From NCBI GenBank assembly GCA_002778195.1, contig PCDI01000002.1, positions 620,001 through 684,000 on the forward strand: 64,000 nucleotides of DNA. Reading direction: 5' to 3'. Positions 30,395-42,612 of this stretch are shown here, in pieces. A program made the translations under genes and the position numbers. The notes under the pieces were generated by a model. That model saw only the letters and a list, made by a program, of their open reading frames with translations, did no database searches and was not told the DNA's origin. The stretch is from Raffaelea ambrosiae (taxonomy: Eukaryota; Ascomycota; Sordariomycetes; Ophiostomatales; Ophiostomataceae). The stretch's first letter is position 1; each line of letters opens with the position of its first letter.

Positions 30395-31871
30395 CTTGTC
30401 CAGATTGGCGAGGCGGGCGTTCGACTTGTTTGCGCTATCAAAATCAAATGCAGAGAAATCGCTGCACCGTACCGAGAAGACGGCAAACCCGCTTTCTCAC
30501 GTGCCCATTTGACGATTGCCTGTCTGACAAGACAACCAATGGAAAGCATTTGTCTATAAGTAGGATGTTGTGCTTCTGCATATTTTCCTCATATATGTCT
30601 TTACTTCTACATGCTGCCGTCCAACACATTAAAATTTCACCAAACACGTACGCGTAGCCTTTTAGTCTATGGGCCAATCTCACCACACGGGTATCAAACC
30701 ACCTTCCATCTTGGTGATGAAGAAGCCGCCTGTTTCTCGTACCCCACTGCCGACTGCCGATTCTATACATGGGCACTCGACAAATGTTTCAATGCGCAGC
30801 CTCAGTTAATTTCTGTGCTCTCAATGACTGGTTTAGATGGGACAAAATGAAAATAGCAAAATTAGGATATTTTATAGAAATAAACTGAAAGATAGGAAAA
30901 AACTTGTTGACCACACCAGGCTTTTCCTAATGGCAACGACACTAATGGCCCCCGAGTTTTACGACAGCAAGAACCGGTACACGGTTAGAGAACGCTAATG
31001 TCAGACTGTACACGTTGCCCGTTGAACGTCGCCAGATGAACAATTCTGCCAACAGGAGTTCCCGAGCCAGATTTTATTATTTTTGATTTCCTGGCTTCCT
31101 TGTTTCTAACTTACCTATGCTTTGGCGAATGTAGCTGATAAAGGACAGTGTGTTAAAACGTAAATGGCACGGATTGGTAAGAGACCTCTCTATGCAAGGC
31201 ATACTCGCGTAACTGCCCGTCTGTGCTGGGTAATGGAGTAATCGCGAAAGGTCGAGGCGTAAATTTCCCTTTTCAGAATGAACTTCTCGGAGAAGAGCTC
31301 GGACTGGGGCGGCCAAAAAATTGCCCTTTTTGGACGAGGTCGTTTTTTGACCCCATTTGAATTACGCCCCGTTTGACTGCAACCCCTTGCAAGGCGGAGT
31401 TATTAGTTACGCCCCAACAAACAGCGTGTGCCGTCTGTGGTTTACGGAGAATAGACCTCGCACACTCGTGGTAAGATGCAGGTATTCACCGTACGTTGCT
31501 GTGGAATACAGGGGATACACTCGGTGTTTGGTAATCTCCAATGAGAAAGACGGATTTAGCGCCAAGCTCCATTTCGTATGCCTGGCCACTGATCGCGATG
31601 ACAACCCTGCATAGGGACGCATAGAGAGCGCTGTGCCGAGAATTGGAACCGTTGAGATGGGAAGGTGGGCGAACCCTGCCGAGACATGAAAGTGTATATA
31701 TTGCGATGACTCTCCGTTCTTGGAGATGGTTGGAATTGAAAGAAGAACCACTCGGCCACCAACTGACAACTGACTCTCATCCCCGACAACGACTCGTAAC
31801 ATCTCCAACCTCCACCGTTCCTAAACCACCAATCACCGTCGCGCAGACAACAATAGTTTGCCCGTTTCAAA
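30395..31871. other. Intergenic region, no gene seen
   Basis: Several frames of 60-130 codons overlap on both strands without family features. The last 100 bases form the leader of the reductase gene. Confidence 0.4.
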
Positions 31872-32947
31872 ATGGCGACCGCCCTTGTCTTCATTACCGG
31901 TGCCACTGGTTTCATCGGCGTGCAGACCGCCGCCCGTGTTTTGGCTGCTGGCTACCGCGCCCGCATCAGCGTGCGCAAGGCAGAGCAGGCCGAAGCGGTG
32001 AAGAGGCCGTTTGCCCAATACGGCGACAAGGTCGAAACTGTAGTGATTCCAGACATTACCGACCGCACGGCTTTTGCGCCAGCACTACAGGGTGTTGACT
32101 ACATCCTGCATATTGCCTCGCCTCTGCCTCTGGCCGTTGCCGATCTACAGACAGGATACATGCGACCAGCCGTGAACGGCACTCTGGCCATTCTCGGGGC
32201 CGCAAAGGAAGTTCCGTCCATCAGGCGTGTTGTCATCACGTCCTCCTTCGTCTCTCTTGTCCCGCTCCAGGCCCGGGACAGTGCCCCAGTTGAAGGTCTG
32301 TGCAAGGCAAACATTTCTTCCATGCTCGGGTCGTTGTCGACTAACAACAACTGGTTTCAGAGAATGCCAACCAGGGCATCGAAGTGGATGTGAACCAGAC
32401 GCTTCCCGAGGGAGCCGCTGGTGAGGCTATGAAGTACTGCATCGCCAAGATTCTGGCCCATCGGGCCACTATCGACTGGGTGGCCAAGGAGAAGCCAGAT
32501 TTTGATGTCGCGACCATCCACCCGGCCTACGTTGTTGGCATCGATCTGTGGCAGACGACACCCGCGCCGCGTGGAATCAATGGCCTGTTCTATGCTTCGC
32601 TCACGGCAGAGCAGCCTGTGATGAGCCCTGCTTTGGTAGACGTCCGCGACGTTGCAGAGGTGCACCTGCGTGCCATGACGACGGACAAGCTGCGGCCCCA
32701 CGGAGAGGTGACAGAGTACATTGCTTCCGGGTCCGCGACGTCCTGGGACGAGATTATCCAATTCACCAAGAACAAGTTCCCCGCCTTTCCACTCAAGCTG
32801 CCCAACCAGCCCCACAAGGTTGGGCTCACCGCGAACACGACCCGTGCCGAACGCGACCTGGGCATCCAGTGGCGCTCGACAGAGGAGCTGCTGAGCAGCT
32901 TCTTCGAGCAGCAACTCAGTCTGCAGAGCCAGGCCACTACGCAGTAG
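31872..32947 (+). CDS. NAD(P)-dependent epimerase/dihydroflavonol-4-reductase-like protein
   Basis: Two exons, 31872-32295 and 32361-32947 (65-nt intron), 336 residues. The N-terminal Rossmann signature FITGATGFIGVQTAARVL binds the cofactor, ITSSFVSL supplies the catalytic serine region, and YCIAK (in MKYCIAKILAH) is the YxxxK motif of extended short-chain dehydrogenases. The later FYASLTAEQPVMSPALVDVRDVAEVHLRAM is the usual substrate-side region with the DVRDVA hallmark. Fungal members (Gre2-like and ketoreductases) reduce carbonyls of methylglyoxal, flavonoids or other aromatic ketones and aldehydes. The exact substrate is not readable. It lies 417 bp from the phenolic acid decarboxylase stop, convergent to it. 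Confidence 0.85.
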
Positions 32948-33363
32948 GACAGCAGAACGGACACTGGTAGTTACACCGGGCGGACCAGCCAGCGAATCAG
33001 ACTCCATAGAAAGAAATGCGCATCGTCCGTTTAGAAACTACGAATCACGGTGACCAAGAACACAGTCTGGACGGGTTTGTGTGTCTGTGCTGAACATGCT
33101 AACAGTCAGCTGGACAAGTATCCGGGAATCGTTGGCCTCGGTGAAATACGGCCAAACACGTGAAGAAGATCGAGCTTCGAACCAGAGCAGACGCGCCCAA
33201 GAAGAAACCAAACGACTGTGAGTTGGAGAGAGCAATGTATGACCATGTTTGTGATTACTTCTTCGTGTGTGGAATGCATCTCATGTCACTTCATTGTCTA
33301 TGTCGGGGTTCGGAGCCGGTTCTAATACCTCTAAGTCTACTCTAGCATCGGACAGCCGCAAAA

Positions 33364-33906
33364 TTAAAATGTCGCCGCATTCGGCTCGATCGGCTTCAGG
33401 CTGCCCGCACCCTTGAAACTCTGCAGGATGTTCGCCTGCTCCGACAACATGAACCGCTCCGTCTGCGTGCCCAGCGTCGCCAGGTAGCGCCACGTGGCAA
33501 AGTCTTCCGGGTTGCGCTTGTCGCCACGGGCCTCCTCGGGATGCTGCCAGTGGCCCTTGGAAAAGGCAATCATCGTTGTGATGGTCTGCCGCGGGATGTC
33601 GTACACGAGCGACACGACCGTGCCCGTCTCCTCGAGCCAGTTGGCCTGCCACAGCTCGCCCGGGCGGATGCACTGGTACGTGACCGTCTGGTAGTTGATG
33701 CGGCCCTTCATGGGCCCGCCGTGGATGGCGTACACGATGCGCTTGTCGGAGAAGAACCACATCTCGTAGCGCCACGTCTCCGGGGTTCCGTGCTCATCTT
33801 GGGCATTGTAGTCGTATATGAGATGGGTGTCACGGATGTCCTGGTCAAAAGACGGATCCAGCGTCGTGTTGGTCAGGAAGGCGGGCAGGGGGGCATGCGT
33901 GGACAT
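33364..33906 (-). CDS. Phenolic acid decarboxylase
   Basis: Single exon, 180 residues from ATG 33906, the normal length for the family; the frame extends upstream to a hydrophobic stretch that I treat as untranslated. The small beta-barrel pattern is clear: LIYDYNA with the paired tyrosines, YEMWFFSDKRIVYAIHGGPMKGR ending with the substrate-binding arginine, and ANWLEETGTVVSL with the catalytic glutamate region. Members remove CO2 from p-coumaric, ferulic and caffeic acids to give vinylphenols, without cofactor, in the cytosol. The enzyme detoxifies hydroxycinnamic acids from plant cell walls. Neighbouring reductase and SDR genes suit further handling of aromatic compounds. Confidence 0.88.
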   Translation of the reverse strand: MSTHAPLPAFLTNTTLDPSFDQDIRDTHLIYDYNAQDEHGTPETWRYEMWFFSDKRIVYAIHGGPMKGRINYQTVTYQCIRPGELWQANWLEETGTVVSLVYDIPRQTITTMIAFSKGHWQHPEEARGDKRNPEDFATWRYLATLGTQTERFMLSEQANILQSFKGAGSLKPIEPNAATF

Positions 33907-34977
33907 GGCGGCGATGATGACGGCGAAGACGACGGTGAGAAAAAGAAAGAAAGAAAAGATGAAGAATGTGGAACAAGGAGAGACATTCACTGGCCAAGAC
34001 CGCGGCATTTTGTTGTTTTGTCTTCTTCTACTTTCGCGTGACGTGATGGTCTGATTGACCCCACACGGCCCGTATTGCTGAAGTCCATCAGCACGTGGGT
34101 TCCGTGATCTTCTTGTCTTGTTGTGTGGTGCGCGGGTCTTTTATCAGTCTCTTTTCACCGCTCCAGTGGGGTCGATCCAATCCGGCGGTTGGAGCCGGCA
34201 TATGCGTGCTTCGGCAGCGGTGTCGCGATGTCGGCCAGGCGAGACGACCCGTTACGCAGCGCGGTAAACACTAGCGAAAGAGACTAAAAAAGCTGTGCAC
34301 AAGTGAGGTTAAGACGACCCGTTCCCGAGAATCGCATCATGCGGCTTTTGAACTTAAGCAATTCGGGGAGGCAACCATTCCACGTACGGCCATAGATACT
34401 GGAAAGCACGGGATCCCGTCCGCTCTCCCCTAGTTAAACCAGTAATCGGCGGATTAGTAGTTGGGTCGGTGACGACCAGCGAATACCCGCTGCTGTACGT
34501 TTTTTTTTTCTTTTTTTTCTTTTTCCGGTGTGGAAAACTTTGTGGGTCTATTCTAGTCGTATTTGATTTGCTCTGCCATGGCTTTACTGTATACGAAGCA
34601 TGTAGATAAGCCATGCTATTCGATGTTCCTCTCTTTTTTTCCTCTGCTTGTTTCTTATTTCTTATCTTTTGCCCTTTATTTTTTTTGTTATTAAACTGAC
34701 TGGCGTCGACATAAAAAAGGCGGCACAGAGAAGCTGGACACGTGCGTATAGATATGAGTGGCTGTTTGAAATAGTACGCTGGATGGCAAAGCCACTCTTT
34801 TATATAATGTTTGAAAATATCAAAATCAACATTCCCAACATCATGCTAATCTACCAATTGTATAGCAAAAAAATGCCACACCCGCAGAGTGTCTAGTGCG
34901 TGGCTGTCATGGCCTCTCTACGTACACGGGACCGGTGGCTGAACGCTCCAGACCTGGTGAAATCTCACGGGGTGCTC
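33907..34977. other. Intergenic region, no gene seen
   Basis: Includes the decarboxylase promoter. T-rich and A-rich tracts at about 34500-34530 and 34630-34690. No gene supported. Confidence 0.4.
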
Positions 34978-36020
34978 TCACTCCTGACGCATACCCTTTT
35001 CCTTGATTGCCCCCATGAACTGGAGCTCCACCTCCATGGCCTTGGTCTGGCCGCCCATCGGGTTCGCCGTCGGGTACAAGGCCTCCATCGGGACTTCACG
35101 CTGGTACACCTCGGGCTTTTCGAGGGTGCCGACCATCATGACCTCGACGACGTTGCCGTTGCCGTACTGCTCCTCGGTCAGCAGGGCCAGCATGACGTTG
35201 GCGGCGTCCTCGGCCGACAGGGCGAGGTCGTCGGCGCCCAGTCGGTCGCGGCAGAACTCTTGGTGGAAGAGAGGCGTCCGCGTCGGCCCCGGACACACGA
35301 CCGAGTTGCGGATGCCCACCAGCTGCTTCAGCCCCTGCAGCGACTTGGCCACGCTGACGACGGCCGCCTTGCTGGCAAAGTACAGCGGCGTCTGGATCGA
35401 GTGGATGTACGCCCCCATGCTCGACACCCACAGCAGGTTGCCGGCCGTCGTGTCGCGGTGCTCCAGCCAGTAGTCGAGCGCCATCTGGGCCAGCCGGATC
35501 GGCGCCGTGGCGTTGATGTTGAAAATGTTGTACGTGCCCACGGTGGCATCCACCGGGTCACGGGCCTGCGCCGACACGCCGGGCGGGTGCCAGAATGAGG
35601 TCCACGGGGCCTCGAAGATGCCGGCGCCGTTGACCAGGATGTCGATGTGGCCGAACGCACCCTGCGTCGCCGCCCACAGCGCGTTGAGCTGCGCCCAATC
35701 GGTGACGTCCGTCCTGTGGAAGGCGGCGGACACGGCGGCACCCAAAGGTGGGGGGTGCGGGTATGCCGCCACCGTGGCCTCGGCCTCGGGACGCAGGGCC
35801 AGGTCGGCAATCATGACGGAGCAGCCCTCCTTGAGAAGACGCTGAGCCAGGGCGAGGCTAAGGCCTAGAAAGCAGGAAGCACGATCTTAGTACTATGGCC
35901 TTCTCGGGGGGGCTTTTGTTTTTCTTTTATTTTCATTCTCAGCGCTCAACCATTGCATAACTCACCAGAACCTGCGCCGGTAATGAGGGCAACCTTGCCC
36001 TTGACGTCGTAGGAAGCCAT
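34978..36020 (-). CDS. Short-chain dehydrogenase/reductase (SDR)
   Basis: Two exons, 36020-35966 and 35864-34978 (101-nt intron, donor GTGAGT), 313 residues. The intron splits the cofactor motif: TGAGSG ends exon 1 and LSLALA starts exon 2. Other classical SDR marks are DILVNGAGIF, LLWVSSMGAY with the catalytic serine, and YFASK (YxxxK). After the core, CPGPTRTPLF is the PG motif. The C-terminal 60 residues (EDAANVMLALLTEEQYGNGNVVEVMM) match fungal SDRs related to 15-hydroxyprostaglandin dehydrogenase, which oxidise secondary alcohols with NAD. The physiological substrate is unknown; location between a phenolic acid decarboxylase and a receptor-like gene suggests xenobiotic use, by inference. 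Confidence 0.87.
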
Positions 36021-37562
36021 CGCGAGAAGCGTACGGCCAGACTACCACGGGTACTTTTGCGTGTCGTTGTCGCTTCCTGGTTCTCGCGTCTTTGATATTT
36101 TTTTTCTTGTTTTTGGTGAGGGAACTGGGCTGGGCGGCAAGAAGAGCTGGGTGGGCGGGCAAAAGAAATAAAACCATTTGCTCTTGGGAGCAGGACGGAA
36201 GACCTTGCATTAGTTGCCTCGCATTGTGTGTACTAACTCTGTTCGAGTGCCCTGTAGAAAAGGCAAGACTTCATGGATCAGAGGTTACATCCAAGAATAT
36301 ATTTCACGCAAGCGCCAAGGCAGTCCACGGTCCCCTGTTCGTTCTCGTGCAGCATGCATCAAAGTAATGACACTGCACACTATGCATTGGCCGAGCATTT
36401 TGGCGCCTGAGTGAGTATCCTGACTTAGCACGAAATTGCAGTGGTTGTAGAAAAGTTCTACCACTCAACGGATACTTCTGCAGCGCGCCTGCCCAGCAAC
36501 TAGACGGCTGCGAATGGATACCAGAGGGTTGAATTGATTAGAATCGAAGACAGGCCAGGGGACAAAGTGGAAAATCTGCTAAGCCACAAAAGGGGCCCTC
36601 CCCGGTCTGCAGAGGAAGAAAATCGATTTTCCCCCCGTGGGCGTTCAGGTGGCTTGGTGCCCAGTCCGCTATGCAACATGATTTATGATATGTACAACGA
36701 GCCCTAGAAAGGTTGTACTCAGGGTAAGATGTCACACACATCCCAGCTTCAAGTGTCCAGGGTTTTGATCTCGTATATTTGGTAATCGTATTGATCAACC
36801 GTTTCTGTTGGCGGCCCCCCCCCCAAAAAAAACATGGCTAAATAATCTATAGAAAGGCCATGATGCAACTGTAAATGCTCGCTGTAATTACAGCCTACAG
36901 GGCATATTCGTGGTACCATATTACTCAGGTGCTGGGGGTGAACCAAGGACAAGACCAAGGTCCCATAACCGTCTGTGATTTCACAGACCCCAACCTCATG
37001 ACGACTTCTGCCGAGATGTAGATCCCTCTTGGTCCCCAAGGCTCTCACCGCTACCTCGGCCGGGCCCTGTCTGGCTTTGGCAGGGAAAATGTAAAAAGCC
37101 GCCCGTATCGTATGTGTACTAGCCGTGCGTGGTCCTGTTCGGGCAAGATTTCCATGGTATACGGCAGTACCGTAGTACCATATGTCCGCACCATGTACGA
37201 GCAAGGCACGGATAGGGGACCTACCCCGGTTTGTACTGAAACTTTTGGGTGAATGAAAACACTGTTCGTCGAATGAGTTGAGATGTTGAATAGGTGGCGA
37301 TGACGGGTCGGGCCAGGCTGTGAGCCCCTCCTCGAGGAGGGTTCTCAACGGCCCGTCTTGCACCTGCTCCTTGTGGTTCTTTTAAAGAGAAGAGAGGAAA
37401 CGGCCTCTCCACATTCTTAATCGGGATTCTCGAGATTCTTGAGGCAATCGTGCCTGTTTGTCGTGGCCAACCTCCCTTCCCTCCCACCAAAAGATAGAGA
37501 AACAAAGAGGGAAAACGAGCCTCTGTCTACTCTAAATCGACACCCTCGACCAAACCGTCTAC
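36021..37562. other. Intergenic region, no convincing gene
   Basis: A 204-codon minus-strand frame (36749-37363) is open but shows no family motif and starts within odd sequence; I did not call it. The 3' 100 bases are the leader of the receptor gene. Confidence 0.4.
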
Positions 37563-39115
37563 ATGCCAGCTATCGCCATGACCACCCGAGCACTTGCGAC
37601 GCAGGACGACGATGCATGGCGAGCCGTACACCCAGAAGGCCTCGCACTGGCCCTCCTCGTATCCGCGTCCGTCTTTGGCTCTCTCACCATCATCGTCATG
37701 ACTTTGCGCATCGTTGTACGCCTGCGCACAAGCAGATGGGGTCTCGACGACTGGACGATGCTGGCTGGCTTTGTGCGTGACAGTCTTTGCTTCTTTTTCC
37801 TGGCCTGTTTTTCTCACTTTTTTCTCACTTTTTTCTTTCTATTTTTTCTCTATTTTTTCATTCTTTCATTTTTTTTTTCACACTCACTCACTTGAATCCC
37901 TGATTAATTGCGAAATGAGAACATTGCGAAATGAGAACCAACAGCTAACAAGTTAGACCGTCAACCTCGCGCAATGCGCTGTCGTTATCTATGGCGCCTA
38001 CACTGGCATCGGCACGCGGGATGCAAAACTGAATAAGGCTACCCATATTGAAGGATACAAGGTATGTTTTCTCCTTGTTTACCTCCCACTTTCTCTCCCC
38101 CCTTTCTGTGCTTCTGTGCCTTCTGGTTTTAACGTTGTCCCCAATCCTGGCCAGACTCTCTTGATATGGCAGTCGCTCTACGCCGGCTGCGTTGCCTTTA
38201 TCAAGTCCAGCATCTGCTTGACCCTGATCCGCATCACGCCCGAGAAGCTCCACAAGACAATCTTGTGGACGCTGATATGCTTCTCGGCCGTCTTGAGCAT
38301 CATCGGCCTGATTGTTATTGTCAACCAGTGCCACCCTCTCGCAAAATACTGGGACGCAAGCCTACCCGGCACCTGCTGGCCGCCCATTGCCGCCACCGTC
38401 TTGTCGTATGCGGCCTCTGTCGTCAACGTCCTCACCGACTTTACTGTTGCCATCATCCCCTTCTTTATTTTACGCAAAATTCAGATGCGATCCCGACTGA
38501 AGCTATATGTCCACCTGATCTTGGGCATGGGAATTTTGTAAGTTTCTGCCTGATATCGCTACACTCCGATCAAGTCCAGCGGATCATGCCCCCTTCCCCC
38601 CCTTCCTTCACGATGCTGATAGACTCCAGGGCCGGTATTGCCAGCATCATTCGTGTGCCCTTTACCAATGCATATATGAGCGCGACCGATATTATTTGTA
38701 AGCAGATTCACCACGTAGGCAAATCTGGGTTTTTGGCATGAATACTGACATTTGCGCAGTTCACTCTGGCAACATTGTCCTCTGGACCGTCTTCGAGTGC
38801 GGATTCGGCATCATCGCCGGCTCGCTGCCGACGCTGCGCGCCTTCTTCAAGAGCCTCCAGGGCGACCAGTCCACGCCTCGGTACAACGTCTCCAACGACA
38901 CCCAGCTTGTCACCATTGGCCGTGTCCGCGGACAACGCAAGAACGAGTACGACTACGGACGCAACAAGGCCGTGCTCAACGTCACCATTGCGGCCAACGA
39001 AAACGACAACGATGGCAACCACGACGATGACAACAACAGCACATCGCGAATCGTCCGCATCGAGCGCGAGGTTCGTCAGACCGTGTCACAGGAGTCGCAC
39101 AGCGCATCATCATAA
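37563..39115 (+). CDS. PTH11-like integral membrane protein (fungal rhodopsin domain)
   Basis: Five exons: 37563-37772, 37957-38061, 38155-38537, 38630-38697 and 38760-39115, giving 373 residues. Seven hydrophobic helices are expected: the first after ALALLVSASVFGSLTIIVMTLRI, then the family's WGLDDWTMLAG loop, TVNLAQCAVVIYGAY, the QSLYAGCVAFIKSSICLTLIRI helix, ILWTLICFSAVLSIIGLIVIV, AATVLSYAASVVNVLTDFTVA and the final GNIVLWTVFECGFGIIAGSLPTLR. The cytosolic tail is acidic and Asn/Asp-rich. No CFEM domain precedes the helices, so it is the CFEM-less class. Family members act as G-protein-coupled-receptor-like sensors of surfaces or host cues. The first intron (184 nt) is unusually long and nearly all pyrimidine in its middle. 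Confidence 0.85.
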
Positions 39116-40948
39116 AGAACAAGGCGTGGATTGCGCACAAAAGAAATGGGAAATGCATAGGCAGTTGACAAGTGGCACTGGAAATGAGAGGACCCTTCCA
39201 TTCAGCTACGAGCCACGGCTGGGTAGGACATGCTATTACTACGCACAGACTGGCTGGAGGAGAGACAGCAGCTAGACGGCCTTTGTGTCAAATCTGCTCA
39301 ATAAACTTATACATATATTTACTGAGTAGCTCCTAGCCGAGCCAAAGAATATAGCAACTTGACGCACGCATTTCAAAACAATTGTGAAGTTCGTGGAAAA
39401 TGGCCCCAGTAGGAAGGAACTACTCAGAATCTCGCTTGGCCTTGCGATTGCCAGATTTCATGTGTCTAACAATAAGCACTATGTTTTCCTGTTGAATGTG
39501 GACGTCAAACTCACTTACTGTCCGCACACGACCATGTGATGGGAATTGCTTATTGTCAAACTCGTGCTTTGCAAGATTCCTATTTTAAAATTCCTATTTT
39601 GCTGAACTTTTCAAATCCCTCGCAAAGAACTCCAACGTGTTTAGGTACGGCAACTTGTGGCGTGGTGTGGCCCTGTTTCAGTCAGCATTGTATGGTGTAC
39701 TGTCGGGTAGGTGCTCCCGTGCTGACCGGATTGCTATTGTTTTCGCTGCCAGCCGTCCAAGAGAACTCCCGAATTTATCGCGTTAGGATATTTTCTTTGC
39801 GTCTGCCAAGACAGTTATCATTTGTGTCAGCTTTGTCTTCGCTCACTCAGATACAAAAACCGCGCATGCCTATCTTCGGCGCGAGCTGTAGTGCAAATAC
39901 AGACGGACTTGAGGCCGATACCACAGCTTGAAGACGGCGACAGAGCAGCCAGTTAAAACAGGCGACTGGAAGCAAACACCGGTCACGCCATTTGCGAGCC
40001 ACCACGTCCAGGGGAAGGCTACAGCGCAGTCCTGTCTCTGCTGGTCAAAGATTAGCCCTGGCTACACTAATGGCTACTTCTCGTTTATATCCCAAACTGG
40101 TTTTACAAGGTTGGCGGGATTGCCCCTGGACGGACACATTTTAGCTCAAGGGACGCTTCTCCGCACAGATCCGCGGGTTCCACTATGCCGAGGACGACCC
40201 CCGAGCGGCTTCCGTGATAATATCCACGGAAGTACATTTCATCCCGGTTATCACTTGCCGCACTCTACAAAGGCCTTTATTCGTTTGCTTTTCCTCCTAC
40301 CACCAAGCGAAGAATAACAAGTCTCCTGATGTCTGCAACTGTGATCGTCCGAGTTTGGAAGATACATGGTGGCAACAGCACTTCATTCCAAGTCTTGACG
40401 AAAAAGTCGAGTCAGAAGAGCGCGAAATCTGTCGCCGATTGCGGGTATTGGACGGCAAGATAATTTTCAGGAGAGCTGGGATCCCTTGCGAGTCCGAGAA
40501 TCGACCGTTGCTTTATTACGTTGCGAACCGCACCTTGCACGCCGTCGTACGTTATCATAACCCGATGCAGTGTAAATTGCAGCGTCGGGATTTGGACACC
40601 ACCCTGACCTTGGCCAACATTGTAACCACCGCAACGAGTATGCGACAAAATATCGCAGCAAACACCATGCTAATCAGAACGAAACGTCAAAGCCCGATTG
40701 GTGGTTCCATCCAGGGATTGACATACACGGAGATGAAGTCATTGTGTATCCGTTCCTTGGTCCACGAAAGCAGTACAGTTCAAGGAGAAAAAAATGTTTA
40801 TAAAGAGGGATCATACCAGGCGTTTTGGACGAGTTGTTTAGATTCGAATCATCGGAGACCAACAACCTCGAAAACAAACTGCTAAAAACATAAAAAAATC
40901 CATAAGAAACTTTGCACTCACCACTAAAACGGTTCCTGAGCAGCCATC
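39116..40948. other. Intergenic region, no convincing gene
   Basis: A 223-codon plus-strand frame (40214-40885) has no recognisable motif and mixed codon use; not called. The end holds the promoter of the cyanide hydratase gene. Confidence 0.4.
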
Positions 40949-42186
40949 ATGCCTATTACCAAGTTCAAAGCCGGTGCTATCACCTCCGAGCCCGAGGTAC
41001 GAGTTTGTCTCCCGAGAATTGTTGAAATAGCCAGCTCTGACACTAGCGAAACAGTGGTTCGACCTCGAGGCCGGTGTCCAGAAGACCATCAACTTCATCA
41101 ATGAAGCTGGCCAGGCTGGCACCAAGCTTGTTGCCTTCCCTGAAGTTTGTACGCCTTTCTGCATAATTCCCTAACGCGCCGTATTTCCGCAACCACTGAC
41201 TGCCGACAGGGATTCCGGGCTATCCGTACTGGATGTGGAAGGTCAACTACCTCCAGAGCCTGCCCATGCTCAAGAAGTATCGCGAGAACTCGCTGCCGGT
41301 CGACTCGGAGGAGATGCGCCGCATCCGCCGCGCGGCCCGCGACAACAAGACTTACGTGTCTCTGGGCTTCTCGGAGATCGACCACGCCACCCTGTACATA
41401 GCGCAGGTCCTGATCGACCCCGAAGGCAACGTGATCAACCACCGGCGCAAGATCAAGCCCACGCACGTGGAGAAGCTTGTGTACGGCGACGGCGCTGGCG
41501 ACACCTTCATGCCGGTCGTCCAGACGGACATTGGCCGTGTGGGCCAGCTCAACTGCTGGGAGAACATGAACCCCTTCCTCAAGTCGCTCAGTCTGTCGCT
41601 GGGCGAGCAGGTCCACGTTGCGGCCTGGCCTGTCTACCCTGGTGTCGAGCGCCAGGTGGCCCCGGACCCGGCCACCAACTATGCCGACACGGCCTCGGAC
41701 TTTGTCACCCCGGCCTATGCCTACGAGACGGGCACCTGGACGCTGGCTCCCTTCCAGCGCCTCAGTGTCGAAGGTCTCCGCAAGACCACCCCCGAGGGTG
41801 TCGAGCCCGAGACCGACCCCACGCCGTACAACGGCCACGCCCGCATCTACCGCCCCGACGGCAGTCTCGTGGTCAAGCCGAGCAAGGACTTTGACGGCAT
41901 CCTGTATGTCGACATCGACACCAACGAGAGCCACCTGACCAAGGCCCTGGCCGACTTTGCCGGACACTACATGCGTCCCGACATGATCCGTCTGCTGGTG
42001 GACACGCGCCGCAAGGAGCTGGTCACCGAGGCGGACCCGGACGGCGGCATTGCCACGTACTCGACAGCGCAGCGCCTGGGGCTGGACCGCAAGCTGGACG
42101 AGCCGGTTCCGGTGCGCGAGGGGGAGGGGGTTGCTGGCAGGAAGACGGCCGCGTCCAAGGCGGCCGCACTGACGCAGGCGCTGTAA
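40949..42186 (+). CDS. Cyanide hydratase (nitrilase superfamily)
   Basis: Three exons, 40949-40996, 41055-41148 and 41210-42186 (introns 58 and 61 nt), 372 residues, the usual length. Exons join to give MPITKFKAGAITSEPEWFDLE and VAFPEVWIPGYPYWMW. The catalytic triad of nitrilases is visible: glutamate in AFPEVW, lysine in HRRKIKPTH and cysteine in GQLNCWENMNP. The whole sequence has the high conservation typical of fungal cyanide hydratases (VEKLVYGDGAGDTF, FAGHYMRPDMIRLLVDTRRK), distinguishing it from general aliphatic nitrilases. It hydrates HCN to formamide (EC 4.2.1.66), protecting respiration when the fungus meets cyanogenic plants. Family members form helical filaments. It converges on a DHA2 exporter gene 426 bp away. 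Confidence 0.92.
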
Positions 42187-42570
42187 AGGGAGAACAGAAA
42201 AAACAGCAAGGTGCAAAGATGCTCTGCGCAGCCATGTAGTACGTGTCGTGTGGGGTTGGTCTTGCTCGTGATGGTCAGTGGGCATAGAACTTGAGAGTAT
42301 CCAGCAGCATTCCACTGAAGTCGATGGCATGAAATTACATTATGTTATTTCGTCTAGGGTGGTTATGTACAGATATATGTAGTAGCGTTGACGTTGGAAA
42401 GGCCATGGGAGGTGGTATGGCCGTGAAATAAGTGAAATAAAGTAAAATTTGGTACAGAACAAGAAGAGATTCGGGAAATGCCAGCAGTCGGTTTTATGGA
42501 GCGAGTCAACAGTCCGGGCCAGCGATGGCCACCATGTTCGAGCCGGTGATTTGTTTACCAACAGGGGGTT

Positions 42571-42588
42571 TCCCCCCCCCCCCCCCCC
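42571..42588. repeat. Poly-C run
   Basis: A homopolymer of about 18 C lies 25 bp beyond the stop codon of the DHA2 transporter, between two convergent genes. Such runs are prone to length change and to sequencing error. Confidence 0.7.
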
Positions 42589-42612
42589 CAAAGCGAAGCG
42601 CGGGATATCATG

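Noticed and set aside
36749..37363. 204-codon minus-strand open frame
   Set aside because: No recognisable motif, no promoter or start support, and composition like translated noncoding DNA.
40214..40885. 223-codon plus-strand open frame before cyanide hydratase
   Set aside because: No family pattern, AT-richer codons than real neighbours; possibly a relic but not supportable.
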